In this document: positions 14,177-21,808 of the stretch, in pieces
How the letters are laid out: each line of letters begins with the position of its first letter
Numbering within the stretch: the stretch's first letter is position 1
Assembly (NCBI GenBank): GCA_023250385.1
Contig: JAHFAU010000010.1
Location: forward strand, 1-23,708
Direction: 5' to 3'
DNA: 23,708 bases
From: Anaerolineales bacterium
GTDB lineage: Bacteria; Chloroflexota; Anaerolineae; Anaerolineales; E44-bin32
The notes under the pieces: generated by a model
What the model saw: only the letters and a program-made list of their open reading frames with translations
Told to the model about the DNA's origin: nothing
The model's database searches: none
Position numbers and translations under genes: made by a program

Positions 14177-14694
14177 GTGCTCGGAGCGTATCGCTTACTG
14201 CAGTAAGCATTGCGCTGGTCGCGGTGATGGTCTCCGCCGTCCGGATCCCTGTGGCGGCAACCGCAGGTTACTGGCACACCGGCGTCATCGCTGAGGTCTT
14301 CGTCGCTACCGCCTTCGGTCCGGCCATCGGAGCGGTGGCCGCCGGGGTCGGGGCCGCGATTGCGGACCTCCTCGGTGGTTTCGTCTCGTTCGCACCACTG
14401 ACGCTGATCGCCCATGGGAGTACCGGACTGCTGGTTGGATGGCTGGGCTGGCGCAAGGGTACGCCGGGAATGGTCTTGGGCTGGGTCGTCGGCGGGCTGG
14501 CTCAGGTCGCCATGTATTTTGTGGGAGAAGCGACCGTGTATGGGGCGGGCGTCGCCGGCGCAGCTGCCGAGTTGGTCGGAAATCTGGTCCAGGTTGGCCT
14601 CGGCGTGTTTGGTCTCGCCCTCTTCCGGATTGTCCGCCAGGCCTATCCACAACTGGACCATCTGGGTTCCGCGACGAAGTTCGAAGAGGTTTGA
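14173..14694 (+). CDS. ECF transporter substrate-binding (S) component
   Basis: 173 residues, about five or six hydrophobic helices, small as S components are. The loop VRIPVAATAGYWHTGVIAEV followed by FGPAIGAVAAGVGAAIADLLGG is the pattern of ECF S components of the PF07155/PF12822 class. In these membrane proteins the first loops form the vitamin-binding pocket. The substrate cannot be read from the sequence: no RibU, BioY, ThiT or YkoE signature is evident. I chose the ATG at 14173 (an in-frame GTG at 14161 is possible) because the upstream ATG at 14140 sits inside the promoter. It is followed by both ATPases and the T component, a complete transporter in one operon. Confidence 0.85.
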   Translation: MSARSVSLTAVSIALVAVMVSAVRIPVAATAGYWHTGVIAEVFVATAFGPAIGAVAAGVGAAIADLLGGFVSFAPLTLIAHGSTGLLVGWLGWRKGTPGMVLGWVVGGLAQVAMYFVGEATVYGAGVAGAAAELVGNLVQVGLGVFGLALFRIVRQAYPQLDHLGSATKFEEV

Positions 14695-14746
14695 CCTCGA
14701 TACGGGTCTGGCAGCCCTCCGTACGCCGTCCAAGCGAGATTCGCCG

Positions 14747-15604
14747 ATGACTTCCCTGGTTGAGGTGCGTGACCTTTGGTACGCCTACCCGGCCCTGCCC
14801 GGGGTCGGTGCGCAGTGGGTTCTGCGCGGGGTGAGTCTGCAGCTACGGGCGGGAGAGGTGGTTGGACTGTTGGGGGCCAGCGGTGCCGGCAAGTCAACCC
14901 TGGCGCTCGCATTAAATGGAAGTGTGCCTCAATCCACCGGCGGGCAGGTTCGAGGGGAGGTGCTCATCGAGGGGCTGGACAGTAAGCGCCGCCCGGTGGC
15001 CGAACTGGCGATGCGGGTCGGGATCGTGTTTCAAGATCCGGAAGTCCAGTTCTTGCAGACGACGGTGGAGGCCGAGGTGGCCTTCGGCCCGGAGAACCTC
15101 GGCCTGCCGGTGTCGGAGATTGAGCAGCGGGTGACCTGGGCGCTTGGCGCGGTTGGGCTGGGTGAGTTTCGCAGCCGGGCGCCGGCGCATCTCTCGGGCG
15201 GAGAGAAACAACGGGTCGCGATCGCGGCCATTCTGGCCATGCGGCCGCGGATCCTGGTGCTCGACGAGCCGACCGCCAGTCTGGATCCGCGTGGCAAGTT
15301 GGAGGTGCTCGAGGTGATCCGGGCACTCCGGCCGGATCACACGATCCTGCTGATCACCCAGGAGAGCGAGGCAGTGGCTGAGCTGGCCGACCGAGTCTTG
15401 GTGCTCGATCACGGTCAAATTGTGATGGAGGGAGATCCGAACCGTGTTTTCGGAGAGGTCGAGCGGCTGGCCAGGCTAGGGTTGCGCCCACCTGAAATCC
15501 GTGAGCTCGCCCACTGTCTGAACCGCGAACTGGGAGTACCGGCATTTGATTTCAGCGACGTCGAGCAAGCGGTCGAAGCACTGGGGCAGGCGGCAGTCGC
15601 ATGA
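14747..15604 (+). CDS. ecfA1: ECF transporter ATPase A1, H-loop His replaced by Gln
   Basis: 285 residues; energy-coupling ATPase of the ECF importer. Walker A GASGAGKS (43-50), Q-loop Q96 (FQDPEVQFLQ, the ECF-type Q-helix), canonical signature LSGGE (149-153) and Walker B ILVLDE (169-174) with the catalytic Glu. The H-loop histidine, normally TH(D/E), is Gln205 (LITQES). The C-terminus (about 235-285) is the usual EcfA extension. The ATG at 14747 lies 52 bases after the S-gene stop and has only a weak ribosome site. The stop overlaps the next ATPase's start as ATGA. It is expected to pair with A2. Confidence 0.93.
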   Translation: MTSLVEVRDLWYAYPALPGVGAQWVLRGVSLQLRAGEVVGLLGASGAGKSTLALALNGSVPQSTGGQVRGEVLIEGLDSKRRPVAELAMRVGIVFQDPEVQFLQTTVEAEVAFGPENLGLPVSEIEQRVTWALGAVGLGEFRSRAPAHLSGGEKQRVAIAAILAMRPRILVLDEPTASLDPRGKLEVLEVIRALRPDHTILLITQESEAVAELADRVLVLDHGQIVMEGDPNRVFGEVERLARLGLRPPEIRELAHCLNRELGVPAFDFSDVEQAVEALGQAAVA

Positions 15605-16440
15605 TCCTGGCCCCCAGGCTGGAAGCCATCGATCTGTGGTTTGCCTACGAAGCAGAACGGCCGGCCTTGCGGGGCGCCGATTTGGTCGTCGAACCGGGAG
15701 AGTTCCTGGCGCTTGTCGGTCAGAACGGTTCCGGCAAATCTACCCTGGCCAAACACCTTAACGGCTTGCTGCGGCCTGTCGGCGGTCGTGTCCGGCTGAA
15801 TGGGGAGGACATATCAGGAGTCGCGACCGGTCAGCTGGCGCGGCAGGTGGGCTACGTGTTCCAAAATCCCGATCATCAACTCTTCAGCCCGAGCGTCGAG
15901 CAGGAGCTGGGCCTCGGTCCTCGTTACTTCGGATTGCCGGCGGCTGAGGTCGAGGAACGCGTCCAGCGCGGCCTGGAGCGATTTGGATTGCGATCGATCG
16001 CTCAACGTGGTCCGGGCACGCTCAGCTTCGGCCTGCGCCGAATAGTGAGCATCGCGGCAGTCGCCACTCTGCAGCCGCCGGTGTTCATCTTGGATGAGCC
16101 AACCACCGGCCTGGACTGGGGCAGCGCCTCCCATCTGATGGATCATTTCGCCGAGCTTCATGCGCAGGGGCACAGCGTGATTCTGATCACCCACGACATG
16201 CGGCTGGTGGCCCGCTATGCTTCCAGGGTGGTAGTGCTGAGCGAGGGTCGGGTGGTCGGACGAGGTAGCCCTCAGGAAGTCTTCCGCCACCGGGAGCTGT
16301 TGCAAGCGGCTCGCCTCCAGCCGCCTCGGATCGTGGAGCTGGTCGAACGACTCGTGATCTCCGGCATGGAGATCGAGGGGCTTACCGTTGAGGCTGCCTG
16401 TCGATCGTTTCTAACGCGGTACAGACTTAAGCATGGTTGA
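15601..16440 (+). CDS. ecfA2: ECF transporter ATPase A2, degenerate signature motif
   Basis: 279 residues; second ATPase of the ECF module. Walker A GQNGSGKS (40-47), Q-loop Q88 (VFQNPDHQLFSPSVEQE, a strong EcfA hallmark), Walker B FILDE (162-166) and H-loop His198 (LITHD) are intact. The signature is LSFGL (141-145) instead of LSGGQ: the first glycine is Phe and the Gln is Leu. In a head-to-tail A1-A2 dimer this defect faces the A1 site that lacks its H-loop His. Starts and ends overlap the neighbours (ATGA with A1, 8 bases with the T gene), so the three proteins should be made in fixed ratio. Confidence 0.93.
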   Translation: MILAPRLEAIDLWFAYEAERPALRGADLVVEPGEFLALVGQNGSGKSTLAKHLNGLLRPVGGRVRLNGEDISGVATGQLARQVGYVFQNPDHQLFSPSVEQELGLGPRYFGLPAAEVEERVQRGLERFGLRSIAQRGPGTLSFGLRRIVSIAAVATLQPPVFILDEPTTGLDWGSASHLMDHFAELHAQGHSVILITHDMRLVARYASRVVVLSEGRVVGRGSPQEVFRHRELLQAARLQPPRIVELVERLVISGMEIEGLTVEAACRSFLTRYRLKHG

Positions 16441-17233
16441 GTTCTACCAGCCGGGAGAAAGCTGGGTTCATCGGGCGGACCCGCGGGTGAAGCTGGCCTT
16501 CGTGGCCAGCTCGATTCTGCTTCTGTTCCTGCTGCAGCACCCGCTGATTTTCGTCTCGGCAGTGCTTGGACTGATCGGGCTGTACCGTTCGGCCGGGCTC
16601 CCTGCGAGCAGGATCTGGAGGGTTGGGCGGGCCGTACTGCCGGTAGGTTTCCTGCTTGCGGTGCTGCGGGCGATTCTCTACCCGGCGGGCACAGCGCTGA
16701 TTGCCTTCGGCCCGGTCCAAATCACCGGGGGAGGGTTGGCGCAGGGAGCAACCCTGGGTCTGCGCCTCTTGGGAATGGCGCTGATCATCTTCTTGTGGTT
16801 GTTTACGACTGAGAGCCAAAGCATCGTGCGGGGGGTGGTCAAACTCGGAGTTCCATACCCGTGGGGGTTGGCCATCGGATTGGCCCTGCGATTCATCCCG
16901 ACAATCCGAGAATCCTATGACACGATCGTTCAAGCCCAGCGGGCCCGTGGTCTGGACCTGGACCGCACCCGCGGGCTGGGACGGGTCCGAGCGCTGCTGC
17001 CGGGTCTGATCGCTCTGATGGTGAGTTCACTGCGGGCCAGCGAGAACCTGGCCCGCGCTTTGGAGGCCCGGGCCTTTGGAGCGCCCGGAGTGCGGCGCAG
17101 CACTTTAGTGGATATTGCCTTCCGCCCGGTCGATTGGCTGTTTCTGTTACTAATCGGCCTCGGAGCGGCAGCCATACTGCTCTTCTATCTTCGCTTCGGT
17201 ATTGGCGCGGATCCGATCCGCCTCTTCCCGTAG
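16433..17233 (+). CDS. ecfT: ECF transporter transmembrane (T) component
   Basis: 266 residues. It couples ATP hydrolysis by A1/A2 to tilting of the S component in the membrane. Several hydrophobic helices are visible (e.g. LAFVASSILLLFLLQ, MALIIFLWLF, and the C-terminal LFLLLIGLGAAAILLFYL). The two cytoplasmic coupling-helix motifs of EcfT, normally xRx, are present as QAQRARGLD (about residue 165) and ALEARAFG (about residue 210). The opening HRADPRVKL is also typical of the family. It overlaps ecfA2 by eight bases. Confidence 0.94.
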   Translation: MVEFYQPGESWVHRADPRVKLAFVASSILLLFLLQHPLIFVSAVLGLIGLYRSAGLPASRIWRVGRAVLPVGFLLAVLRAILYPAGTALIAFGPVQITGGGLAQGATLGLRLLGMALIIFLWLFTTESQSIVRGVVKLGVPYPWGLAIGLALRFIPTIRESYDTIVQAQRARGLDLDRTRGLGRVRALLPGLIALMVSSLRASENLARALEARAFGAPGVRRSTLVDIAFRPVDWLFLLLIGLGAAAILLFYLRFGIGADPIRLFP

Positions 17234-17239
17234 GCATCC

Positions 17240-18274
17240 GTGGCCCGAGCTGCCGAGCCGTTCCCCCTGGGAAAGATCCCCAACCCGGTTCTACGCGAGC
17301 TGTTGGCCGGCCTTGGCTCCGCCGACCCGCGGGTCCGGGTGGGGCCGGGTGTCGGTCTGGACGCGGCGGTGATTGATCTGGGCGATCGCTATCTGGTCGC
17401 AAAGACCGATCCGATCACCTTCGCCTCGGATTGGGCCGGTTGGTACGCGGTGCACGTCAACGCCAACGACGTAGCCTGTATGGGAGCGGAACCGCGCTGG
17501 TTTCTCGCCAGCCTGCTGCTCCCGGAAGGCACGGCCGATCGCGGCCTGGCGGAGTCGATCTTCAACCAAATCGCGGAGGCTTGCCGCTCACTGGAAGTGT
17601 CGCTGGTTGGAGGTCACACCGAGATCAGCCACGGAATCGACCGACCGATCGTGGTGGGCTGCATGCTGGGAGAAGTGCCGAAGGACGGCCTGGTCACGCC
17701 GGCCGGTGCGCAGGCCGGGGACGAGCTGCTGCTGGTTGGAGGCATCCCCATCGAGGCCACCGCGATCCTCGCTCGCGAGAAGGCGGCGGAGCTGAAGGAT
17801 CGTTTCGAGCCGCAATTCCTGGAGCGCTGCCGGAAGTTCCTGTTCGAACCGGGAATCAGCGTCGTGCGGGCGGCCCGTCTGGCGCGGGCCGCGGGCCCGA
17901 TCCATGCGATGCACGATCCGACCGAGGGTGGGTTACTTGCCGGTCTATGGGAGCTGGCGGAAGCTTCGGGCTGCGCGCTGGAGGTCGATCTGGAGGCGAT
18001 CCCGATCCTGCCGGAGGGACAGGCGTTGTGTGCGGCATTTGGGCTGAACCCTCTGGCCTCCATCGCCTCCGGAGCACTGTTGTTAGCGGTTCCCAGTGAC
18101 CGTCAGCTGACGATCATCCAAGCCCTGGCCGCCCAGGGCATCGTTGTCGGCGCGATCGGACAGGTTGTCGCGCGGGCTGGCCCGGATGTGAAACTGCGAT
18201 CGGCGGGAGGGATTGGCCCGGCCCCCAAGCCGGAACGGGACGAGATCGCCCGCCTCTTGCAACGCTCGGCGTGA
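17240..18274 (+). CDS. HypE/PurM-superfamily (AIR synthase-related) protein in the ECF operon
   Basis: 344 residues with the two-domain PurM fold: N-terminal GVGLDAAVIDLGDRYLVAKTDP and VHVNANDVACMGAEP (metal/ATP-binding Asp and Asn positions), then GGHTEI and the C-terminal MHDPTEGG. These are the motifs of HypE, SelD, ThiL and PurM. HypE itself needs a C-terminal Cys (usually ending PRIC) to carry the thiocyanate group; this protein ends LLQRSA, so it is not a functional HypE. No other hyp genes are nearby. The GTG start lies seven bases after the ecfT stop, with a weak AGG upstream. An ATP-dependent enzyme acting on the imported molecule (compare ThiL, thiamine-phosphate kinase, in the same fold) is a guess from context. 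Confidence 0.85.
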   Translation: MARAAEPFPLGKIPNPVLRELLAGLGSADPRVRVGPGVGLDAAVIDLGDRYLVAKTDPITFASDWAGWYAVHVNANDVACMGAEPRWFLASLLLPEGTADRGLAESIFNQIAEACRSLEVSLVGGHTEISHGIDRPIVVGCMLGEVPKDGLVTPAGAQAGDELLLVGGIPIEATAILAREKAAELKDRFEPQFLERCRKFLFEPGISVVRAARLARAAGPIHAMHDPTEGGLLAGLWELAEASGCALEVDLEAIPILPEGQALCAAFGLNPLASIASGALLLAVPSDRQLTIIQALAAQGIVVGAIGQVVARAGPDVKLRSAGGIGPAPKPERDEIARLLQRSA

Positions 18275-18279
18275 TGTGG

Positions 18280-18327
18280 TACAATACTACAATTATACAT
18301 AGATACAATCCTACAATCATACAGTAG
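18280..18327 (+). repeat. Six tandem TACAAT-type octamers upstream of gntR
   Basis: Six consecutive 8-bp units start at 18280, 18288, 18296, 18304, 18312 and 18320: TACAATAC, TACAATTA, TACATAGA, TACAATCC, TACAATCA, TACAGTAG. Four carry the exact TACAAT hexamer, which is also the -10 used elsewhere in the window. The first unit is preceded by GTGG as in those promoters. The block is markedly AT-rich in a GC-rich region. It starts six bases after the HypE-like stop. Confidence 0.8.
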
Positions 18328-18522
18328 TTCTGCAGGGGTTCCATGTCGAGTGGGTGACAGAGTGTGCCGAGTATTCTCGCTGGGGCTTCACAGCAGGCGT
18401 CTGAAGTGGAAGCGTGCGTTGAGTGTTCGTGGGAATGGGCTGCGGTAACGGGTCGTGGTGAGGAGTCGGGTCAAAGGTTTGAGGTGAAAGATTTCGGTGA
18501 GGCCGCATTGAACGGTTGAGCG
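18328..18522 (+). other. Long untranslated leader of gntR
   Basis: About 195 bases between the octamer array and the gntR ATG. The stretch is G/T-rich, with very short ORFs only (for example ATG TCG AGT GGG TGA at 18344). I see no terminator, no tRNA and no known riboswitch. Confidence 0.4.
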
Positions 18523-18912
18523 ATGGTGGCTCTAAACTTCCGCAGCAAGGAACCCATCTACGTGCAGATCATGAATCAGATCCAGGAGCGGCTCGCCTCC
18601 GGCGAGCTGGAGCCGGGGCAGCAGCTTCCCACGGTGCGCAGGCTGGCCGCCGAGCTCGGGGTGAACTTCAATACGGTCGCTCGAGCCTATCGACTATTGG
18701 ACCAGCAAGGGGTCATCTCGACTCAGCACGGCCGCGGGACCTATGCGCTCGCGCGCCGATCGGCTGCCCGTCCGCGGCGGGCTCAGCTCGAACGGCTGGC
18801 CCAGGGATTTGCCCGAGAGGCGGAGCGGCTCGGCTTTCGCCCGGAGCAGGTGGCCGAGACCATTGGGTATGTACTGGAAGAGTGGGACCAGCGGGGTCGG
18901 GTGGTCACATAG
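18523..18912 (+). CDS. GntR-family regulator, YtrA type
   Basis: 129 residues, too short to carry a large effector domain. The N-terminal winged helix (about 10-75) is classic GntR: PIYVQIMNQIQERLASGELEPGQ, LPTVRRLAAELGVNFNTVARAYRLL, and the wing GVISTQHGRGTY. The C-terminal tail of about 55 residues (EAERLGFRPEQVAETIGYVL) matches the YtrA subfamily, which typically represses adjacent ABC transporter operons as a dimer. Here a YhfC-like protease and an ABC-2 transporter follow on the same strand, as expected for such a local regulator. The octamer array upstream is a candidate promoter/operator. The ribosome site is weak. Confidence 0.92.
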   Translation: MVALNFRSKEPIYVQIMNQIQERLASGELEPGQQLPTVRRLAAELGVNFNTVARAYRLLDQQGVISTQHGRGTYALARRSAARPRRAQLERLAQGFAREAERLGFRPEQVAETIGYVLEEWDQRGRVVT

Positions 18913-18916
18913 GAAG

Positions 18917-18930
18917 GTTTCACGTGGAAC
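18917..18930. other. parS: parS-like centromere palindrome
   Basis: GTTTCACGTGGAAC, four bases after the gntR stop. The left half matches the B. subtilis-type parS half-site (GTTTCAC) and the right half the Pseudomonas-type half-site (GTGGAAC) around the invariant CACGTG. It is a palindrome with one mismatched pair. ParB would bind here for chromosome segregation. The call rests on sequence likeness only: parA/parB are not in the window. Confidence 0.5.
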
Positions 18931-19058
18931 ATTTAGCCGCGTTCGAGGACGGACTGCCGATGCAAGCCGGTTGAACGATCACCGAGCGAGCCAGGAATGA
19001 TCAGAGAATTGCAGTCGGATTCCAAGGTCCGAGCCACTCAATCATCCGATTCTGAACG

Positions 19059-19922
19059 ATGGACATTCTAGCCCGACTATTGAACGGTCTGTTGATGCTG
19101 GGCATGCCGCTGGGGCTTGGGGCTGTCTTGCGGCGGCGAACCGGAGGCACCTGGGGTCTGTATGGGGCCGGGGCGCTGACCTTCATCGGCTCACAGGTCC
19201 TCCACCTGCCCTTCAACGGGCTCATCCTCAACCCCCGATTGGAAGTCCTGGGCTTTGGGGAGCGCGGTCTGACAAGGGGGCTGGTCCTGTCCGCGGTCCT
19301 GCTTGGGCTGTCCTCAGGGGTATTCGAGGAGGGGGCACGCTATCTGGCTTTGCGCTACTGGCAGCGCACGGCCCGCAGCTGGCGCGAATCGCTCATGTTC
19401 GGGGCCGGACATGGCGGGGCTGAAGCGATCCTGGTAGGGGTCCTGGCGCTGGCGGCGTTCTTTCAGGCGATGGCCTATCGCGGCCGCGACCTAAGCCAGT
19501 TCCTGCCGCCGGATCAGGTCGCGACGGCTGAAGCCCAGTTAGAGGCCTATTGGACGGCTCCCTGGCCGTTGGCGATGCTGGGGGCGGCCGAACGTGCATT
19601 CTCACTGAGTGCGCACCTGTCGCTCTCGGCGATGGTCATGCGGGCCTTCACCCGCCAAAGCGTGCTCTGGGTTGGGGCGGCAATTGGCTGGCATGCGCTG
19701 ATCAACACGGTGGCGGTGATTGCGCTCTTCAATTTGAGCCCCGTCGCGACCGAAGGCGTGATCGGACTGACGGCCGGCTTGAGCTTGGCGATCCTTTTTG
19801 CGCTCGGCGAGCGGCCCGTCGAGGCTGGGCCCATGCCGGACCTGCCGCTTGCCAGAATTTCGCCCGCCCAGGGCGACCTCGGAGGAGCCCGTTTGGAGGA
19901 CTCGAGGTATGCGGATAGATAG
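19059..19922 (+). CDS. YhfC-family (glutamic-type) intramembrane protease
   Basis: 287 residues, about seven hydrophobic helices. Conserved YhfC/PF10086 features are present in order: FEEGARY (Glu90, Glu91), FGAGHGGAEAI (His118, Glu122), ERAFSLSAHLSLSAM (His186) and GWHALINT (His212). This family shares the EExxR...HxxxE logic of the Rce1/CPBP intramembrane proteases, which often process or protect against peptide antibiotics. The tail after residue 245 is hydrophilic and family-atypical. It lies between gntR and an ABC-2 exporter, which suggests a peptide-handling or self-protection role (inference). No strong ribosome site precedes the ATG. Confidence 0.88.
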   Translation: MDILARLLNGLLMLGMPLGLGAVLRRRTGGTWGLYGAGALTFIGSQVLHLPFNGLILNPRLEVLGFGERGLTRGLVLSAVLLGLSSGVFEEGARYLALRYWQRTARSWRESLMFGAGHGGAEAILVGVLALAAFFQAMAYRGRDLSQFLPPDQVATAEAQLEAYWTAPWPLAMLGAAERAFSLSAHLSLSAMVMRAFTRQSVLWVGAAIGWHALINTVAVIALFNLSPVATEGVIGLTAGLSLAILFALGERPVEAGPMPDLPLARISPAQGDLGGARLEDSRYADR

Positions 19923-19958
19923 GCAGCTATCCCCGAATTGCCTGCGAGGGCGGGGCCG

Positions 19959-20903
19959 ATGATTCGAATTGAGGGTCTCTCCAAGCGTTTCGGCCAAACC
20001 GTGGCCGTGGAGGATCTGTGGCTGGAGGTCGCCCCGGGCGAGCTATTTGGCTTCCTTGGACCCAACGGCGCCGGCAAGACTACGACGATCCGAATGCTCA
20101 CCGGCCTGATCAGTCCGAGCAGCGGCCAGGCCTGGGTGGCGGGCCATCAATTGGGTGCGGACGACACCGAGCTTCGGCGCCGGGTCGGGATCCTGACCGA
20201 GGCGCCCGGACTTTACGACACGCTGAGCGCCGAGCGCAACCTGGCCTTCTTCGCCGAGCTTTACGGCGTGATCGAGATTGAAGCGCAGGTTGAGCGCTAC
20301 CTGCGGCTGCTCGGCCTGTGGAACCGCCGCAGCGAGCCGACCGCCACCTACTCGCGTGGGATGCGCCAGAAATTGGCGATCGCTCGGGCCCTACTGCATG
20401 AGCCTCAAGTGCTGTTCCTGGACGAGCCGACTACGGGGCTCGATCCGGAAGCAGCCCGGCTGGTGCGGGACTTCATTGAAGGGCTGAAGAATGAGGGGCG
20501 AACGATCTTCATCTGCACCCACAACCTGGACGAGGCGGATCGCCTGTGCGACCGGGTCGGAGTGTTCAACACCCGATTGCTGGCGCTCGATTCCCCTGGC
20601 GCCCTCCGGCGACAGATCTTCGGCCGGACTGTGGTTTTCCACCTCACAGAGCTCTTGCCGGTATACCAAGAAACCGTAGCCGCCTTCCCGTTTGTGAAGT
20701 CAGTGGAGGCCGTGGATTCCAAACTCGTGGTGAGGCTTAGTGATCCCGAGTCCGAAAATCCCGCTTTGATAACGGCTCTGGTCGCGGCCGGGGCCCAACT
20801 CCAATTCGTGGGAGAGCTGCGCCGGTCCTTGGAGGATGTCTATTTGCGTTTGCTCAGCCAGGCGGATCCAGGCACATCTCGGCCCGAAGAGGCCAAGCCA
20901 TGA
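19959..20903 (+). CDS. ABC-2 exporter ATP-binding protein (DrrA/BcrA-like)
   Basis: 314 residues. Walker A GPNGAGKT (34-41), a GILTEAPGLYDTLSAERNLAFFAELYG segment, signature YSRGMRQKLAIA, Walker B VLFLDEPTTGLDPE and H-loop THNLDEADRLCDR are all intact. The long C-terminal extension beyond residue 220 is typical of DrrA/BcrA-type drug or lantibiotic exporters. The ATG at 19959, with GAGGGCGGGG just upstream, is a better start than the in-frame TTG at 19938. The stop overlaps the permease start (ATGA). Expression is probably under the GntR regulator two genes upstream. Confidence 0.94.
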   Translation: MIRIEGLSKRFGQTVAVEDLWLEVAPGELFGFLGPNGAGKTTTIRMLTGLISPSSGQAWVAGHQLGADDTELRRRVGILTEAPGLYDTLSAERNLAFFAELYGVIEIEAQVERYLRLLGLWNRRSEPTATYSRGMRQKLAIARALLHEPQVLFLDEPTTGLDPEAARLVRDFIEGLKNEGRTIFICTHNLDEADRLCDRVGVFNTRLLALDSPGALRRQIFGRTVVFHLTELLPVYQETVAAFPFVKSVEAVDSKLVVRLSDPESENPALITALVAAGAQLQFVGELRRSLEDVYLRLLSQADPGTSRPEEAKP

Positions 20904-21691
20904 GGCGCGCCTGGACGATCGTTCGCAAGGATTGGGCGGAGATCTTCAAGAACCGGTTTGTGATCTTCACCGTCGCTTTCTTGCCGCTGCTTCTGACGGC
21001 CATCCCGCTGGTCATCCTGTACATAACCGGTTCTGAAAGCGAGCTTAACGGACTGAAACCAGACGACCTACCTCCGAATCTGAGCCGAATTTGCGAAGGC
21101 TTGGAAGGAGTTGCCTGCTCCCAGTACTTCCTGGTCAGCCAGTTCCTGCTGCTCTTCATGTTAATGCCGCTGGCGATTCCAATCACGATCGCCTCCTACA
21201 GCATCATCGGTGAGAAGACCCGGCGAACACTTGAGCCGGTTCTGGCGACCCCGATCACCACTGTGGAGCTGCTGGCCGGCAAAGCGGCTGCAGCGGTCAT
21301 CCCGGCGGTTCTGGTCACTTGGCTTGCCTTTGGAGTGTTTCTGGTCGGATCGGCACTGCTGGCAGTTGGCCCTAGGGTCTTTGCGCGTTTGACGGATCCG
21401 CTCTGGCTGACGGCCGTACTGGTGGTCGGCCCGCTGCTGGCGCTGGCGGCGGTCAGTGTGGCCGTGATGGTCTCGTCACGATCAAGCGATCCTCGGGTTG
21501 CCGAACAGCTTTCGATGTTGGTGATCCTGCCGCTGCTTGCCTTGTTCTTTGGCCAGATCTCCGGGCTGGTGCTGCTCAACCAACAATTGATCCTTTGGAT
21601 GGCGCTCGCTCTCGGCTTGATCGACGCAGGATTGGTGACGTTCGCCGTTCAGCTCTTTGAACGTGAGACGATCCTGACTCGATGGAAGTAG
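20900..21691 (+). CDS. ABC-2 type permease
   Basis: 263 residues. An N-terminal helix (about 21-45, ending in LVILYITG) precedes an outside loop of about 40 residues, then five helices from about SQYFLVSQFLLLFMLMPLAIP. The cytoplasmic stretch IIGEKTRRTLEPVLATPITTVELLAGK is the conserved ABC-2 permease coupling motif. It pairs with the ATPase encoded immediately upstream. Two Cys (in CEGLEGVACS) in the first outside loop could form a disulfide. The substrate is unknown. Confidence 0.92.
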   Translation: MRRAWTIVRKDWAEIFKNRFVIFTVAFLPLLLTAIPLVILYITGSESELNGLKPDDLPPNLSRICEGLEGVACSQYFLVSQFLLLFMLMPLAIPITIASYSIIGEKTRRTLEPVLATPITTVELLAGKAAAAVIPAVLVTWLAFGVFLVGSALLAVGPRVFARLTDPLWLTAVLVVGPLLALAAVSVAVMVSSRSSDPRVAEQLSMLVILPLLALFFGQISGLVLLNQQLILWMALALGLIDAGLVTFAVQLFERETILTRWK

Positions 21692-21808
21692 TCCGGCGAA
21701 TCTGGCGCCTGGCAGCTTTGGCCACAGGCCGAGACGGCTCCCTTCCAATCAGACAGTTGATCGGTGAGTCGCGGTTCGAGCCCTGATAACAGGTCCGGAG
21801 CAGACAAA

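Noticed and set aside
18280..18327. CRISPR array
   Set aside because: The units are 8 bp with no spacers, and no cas genes are present.
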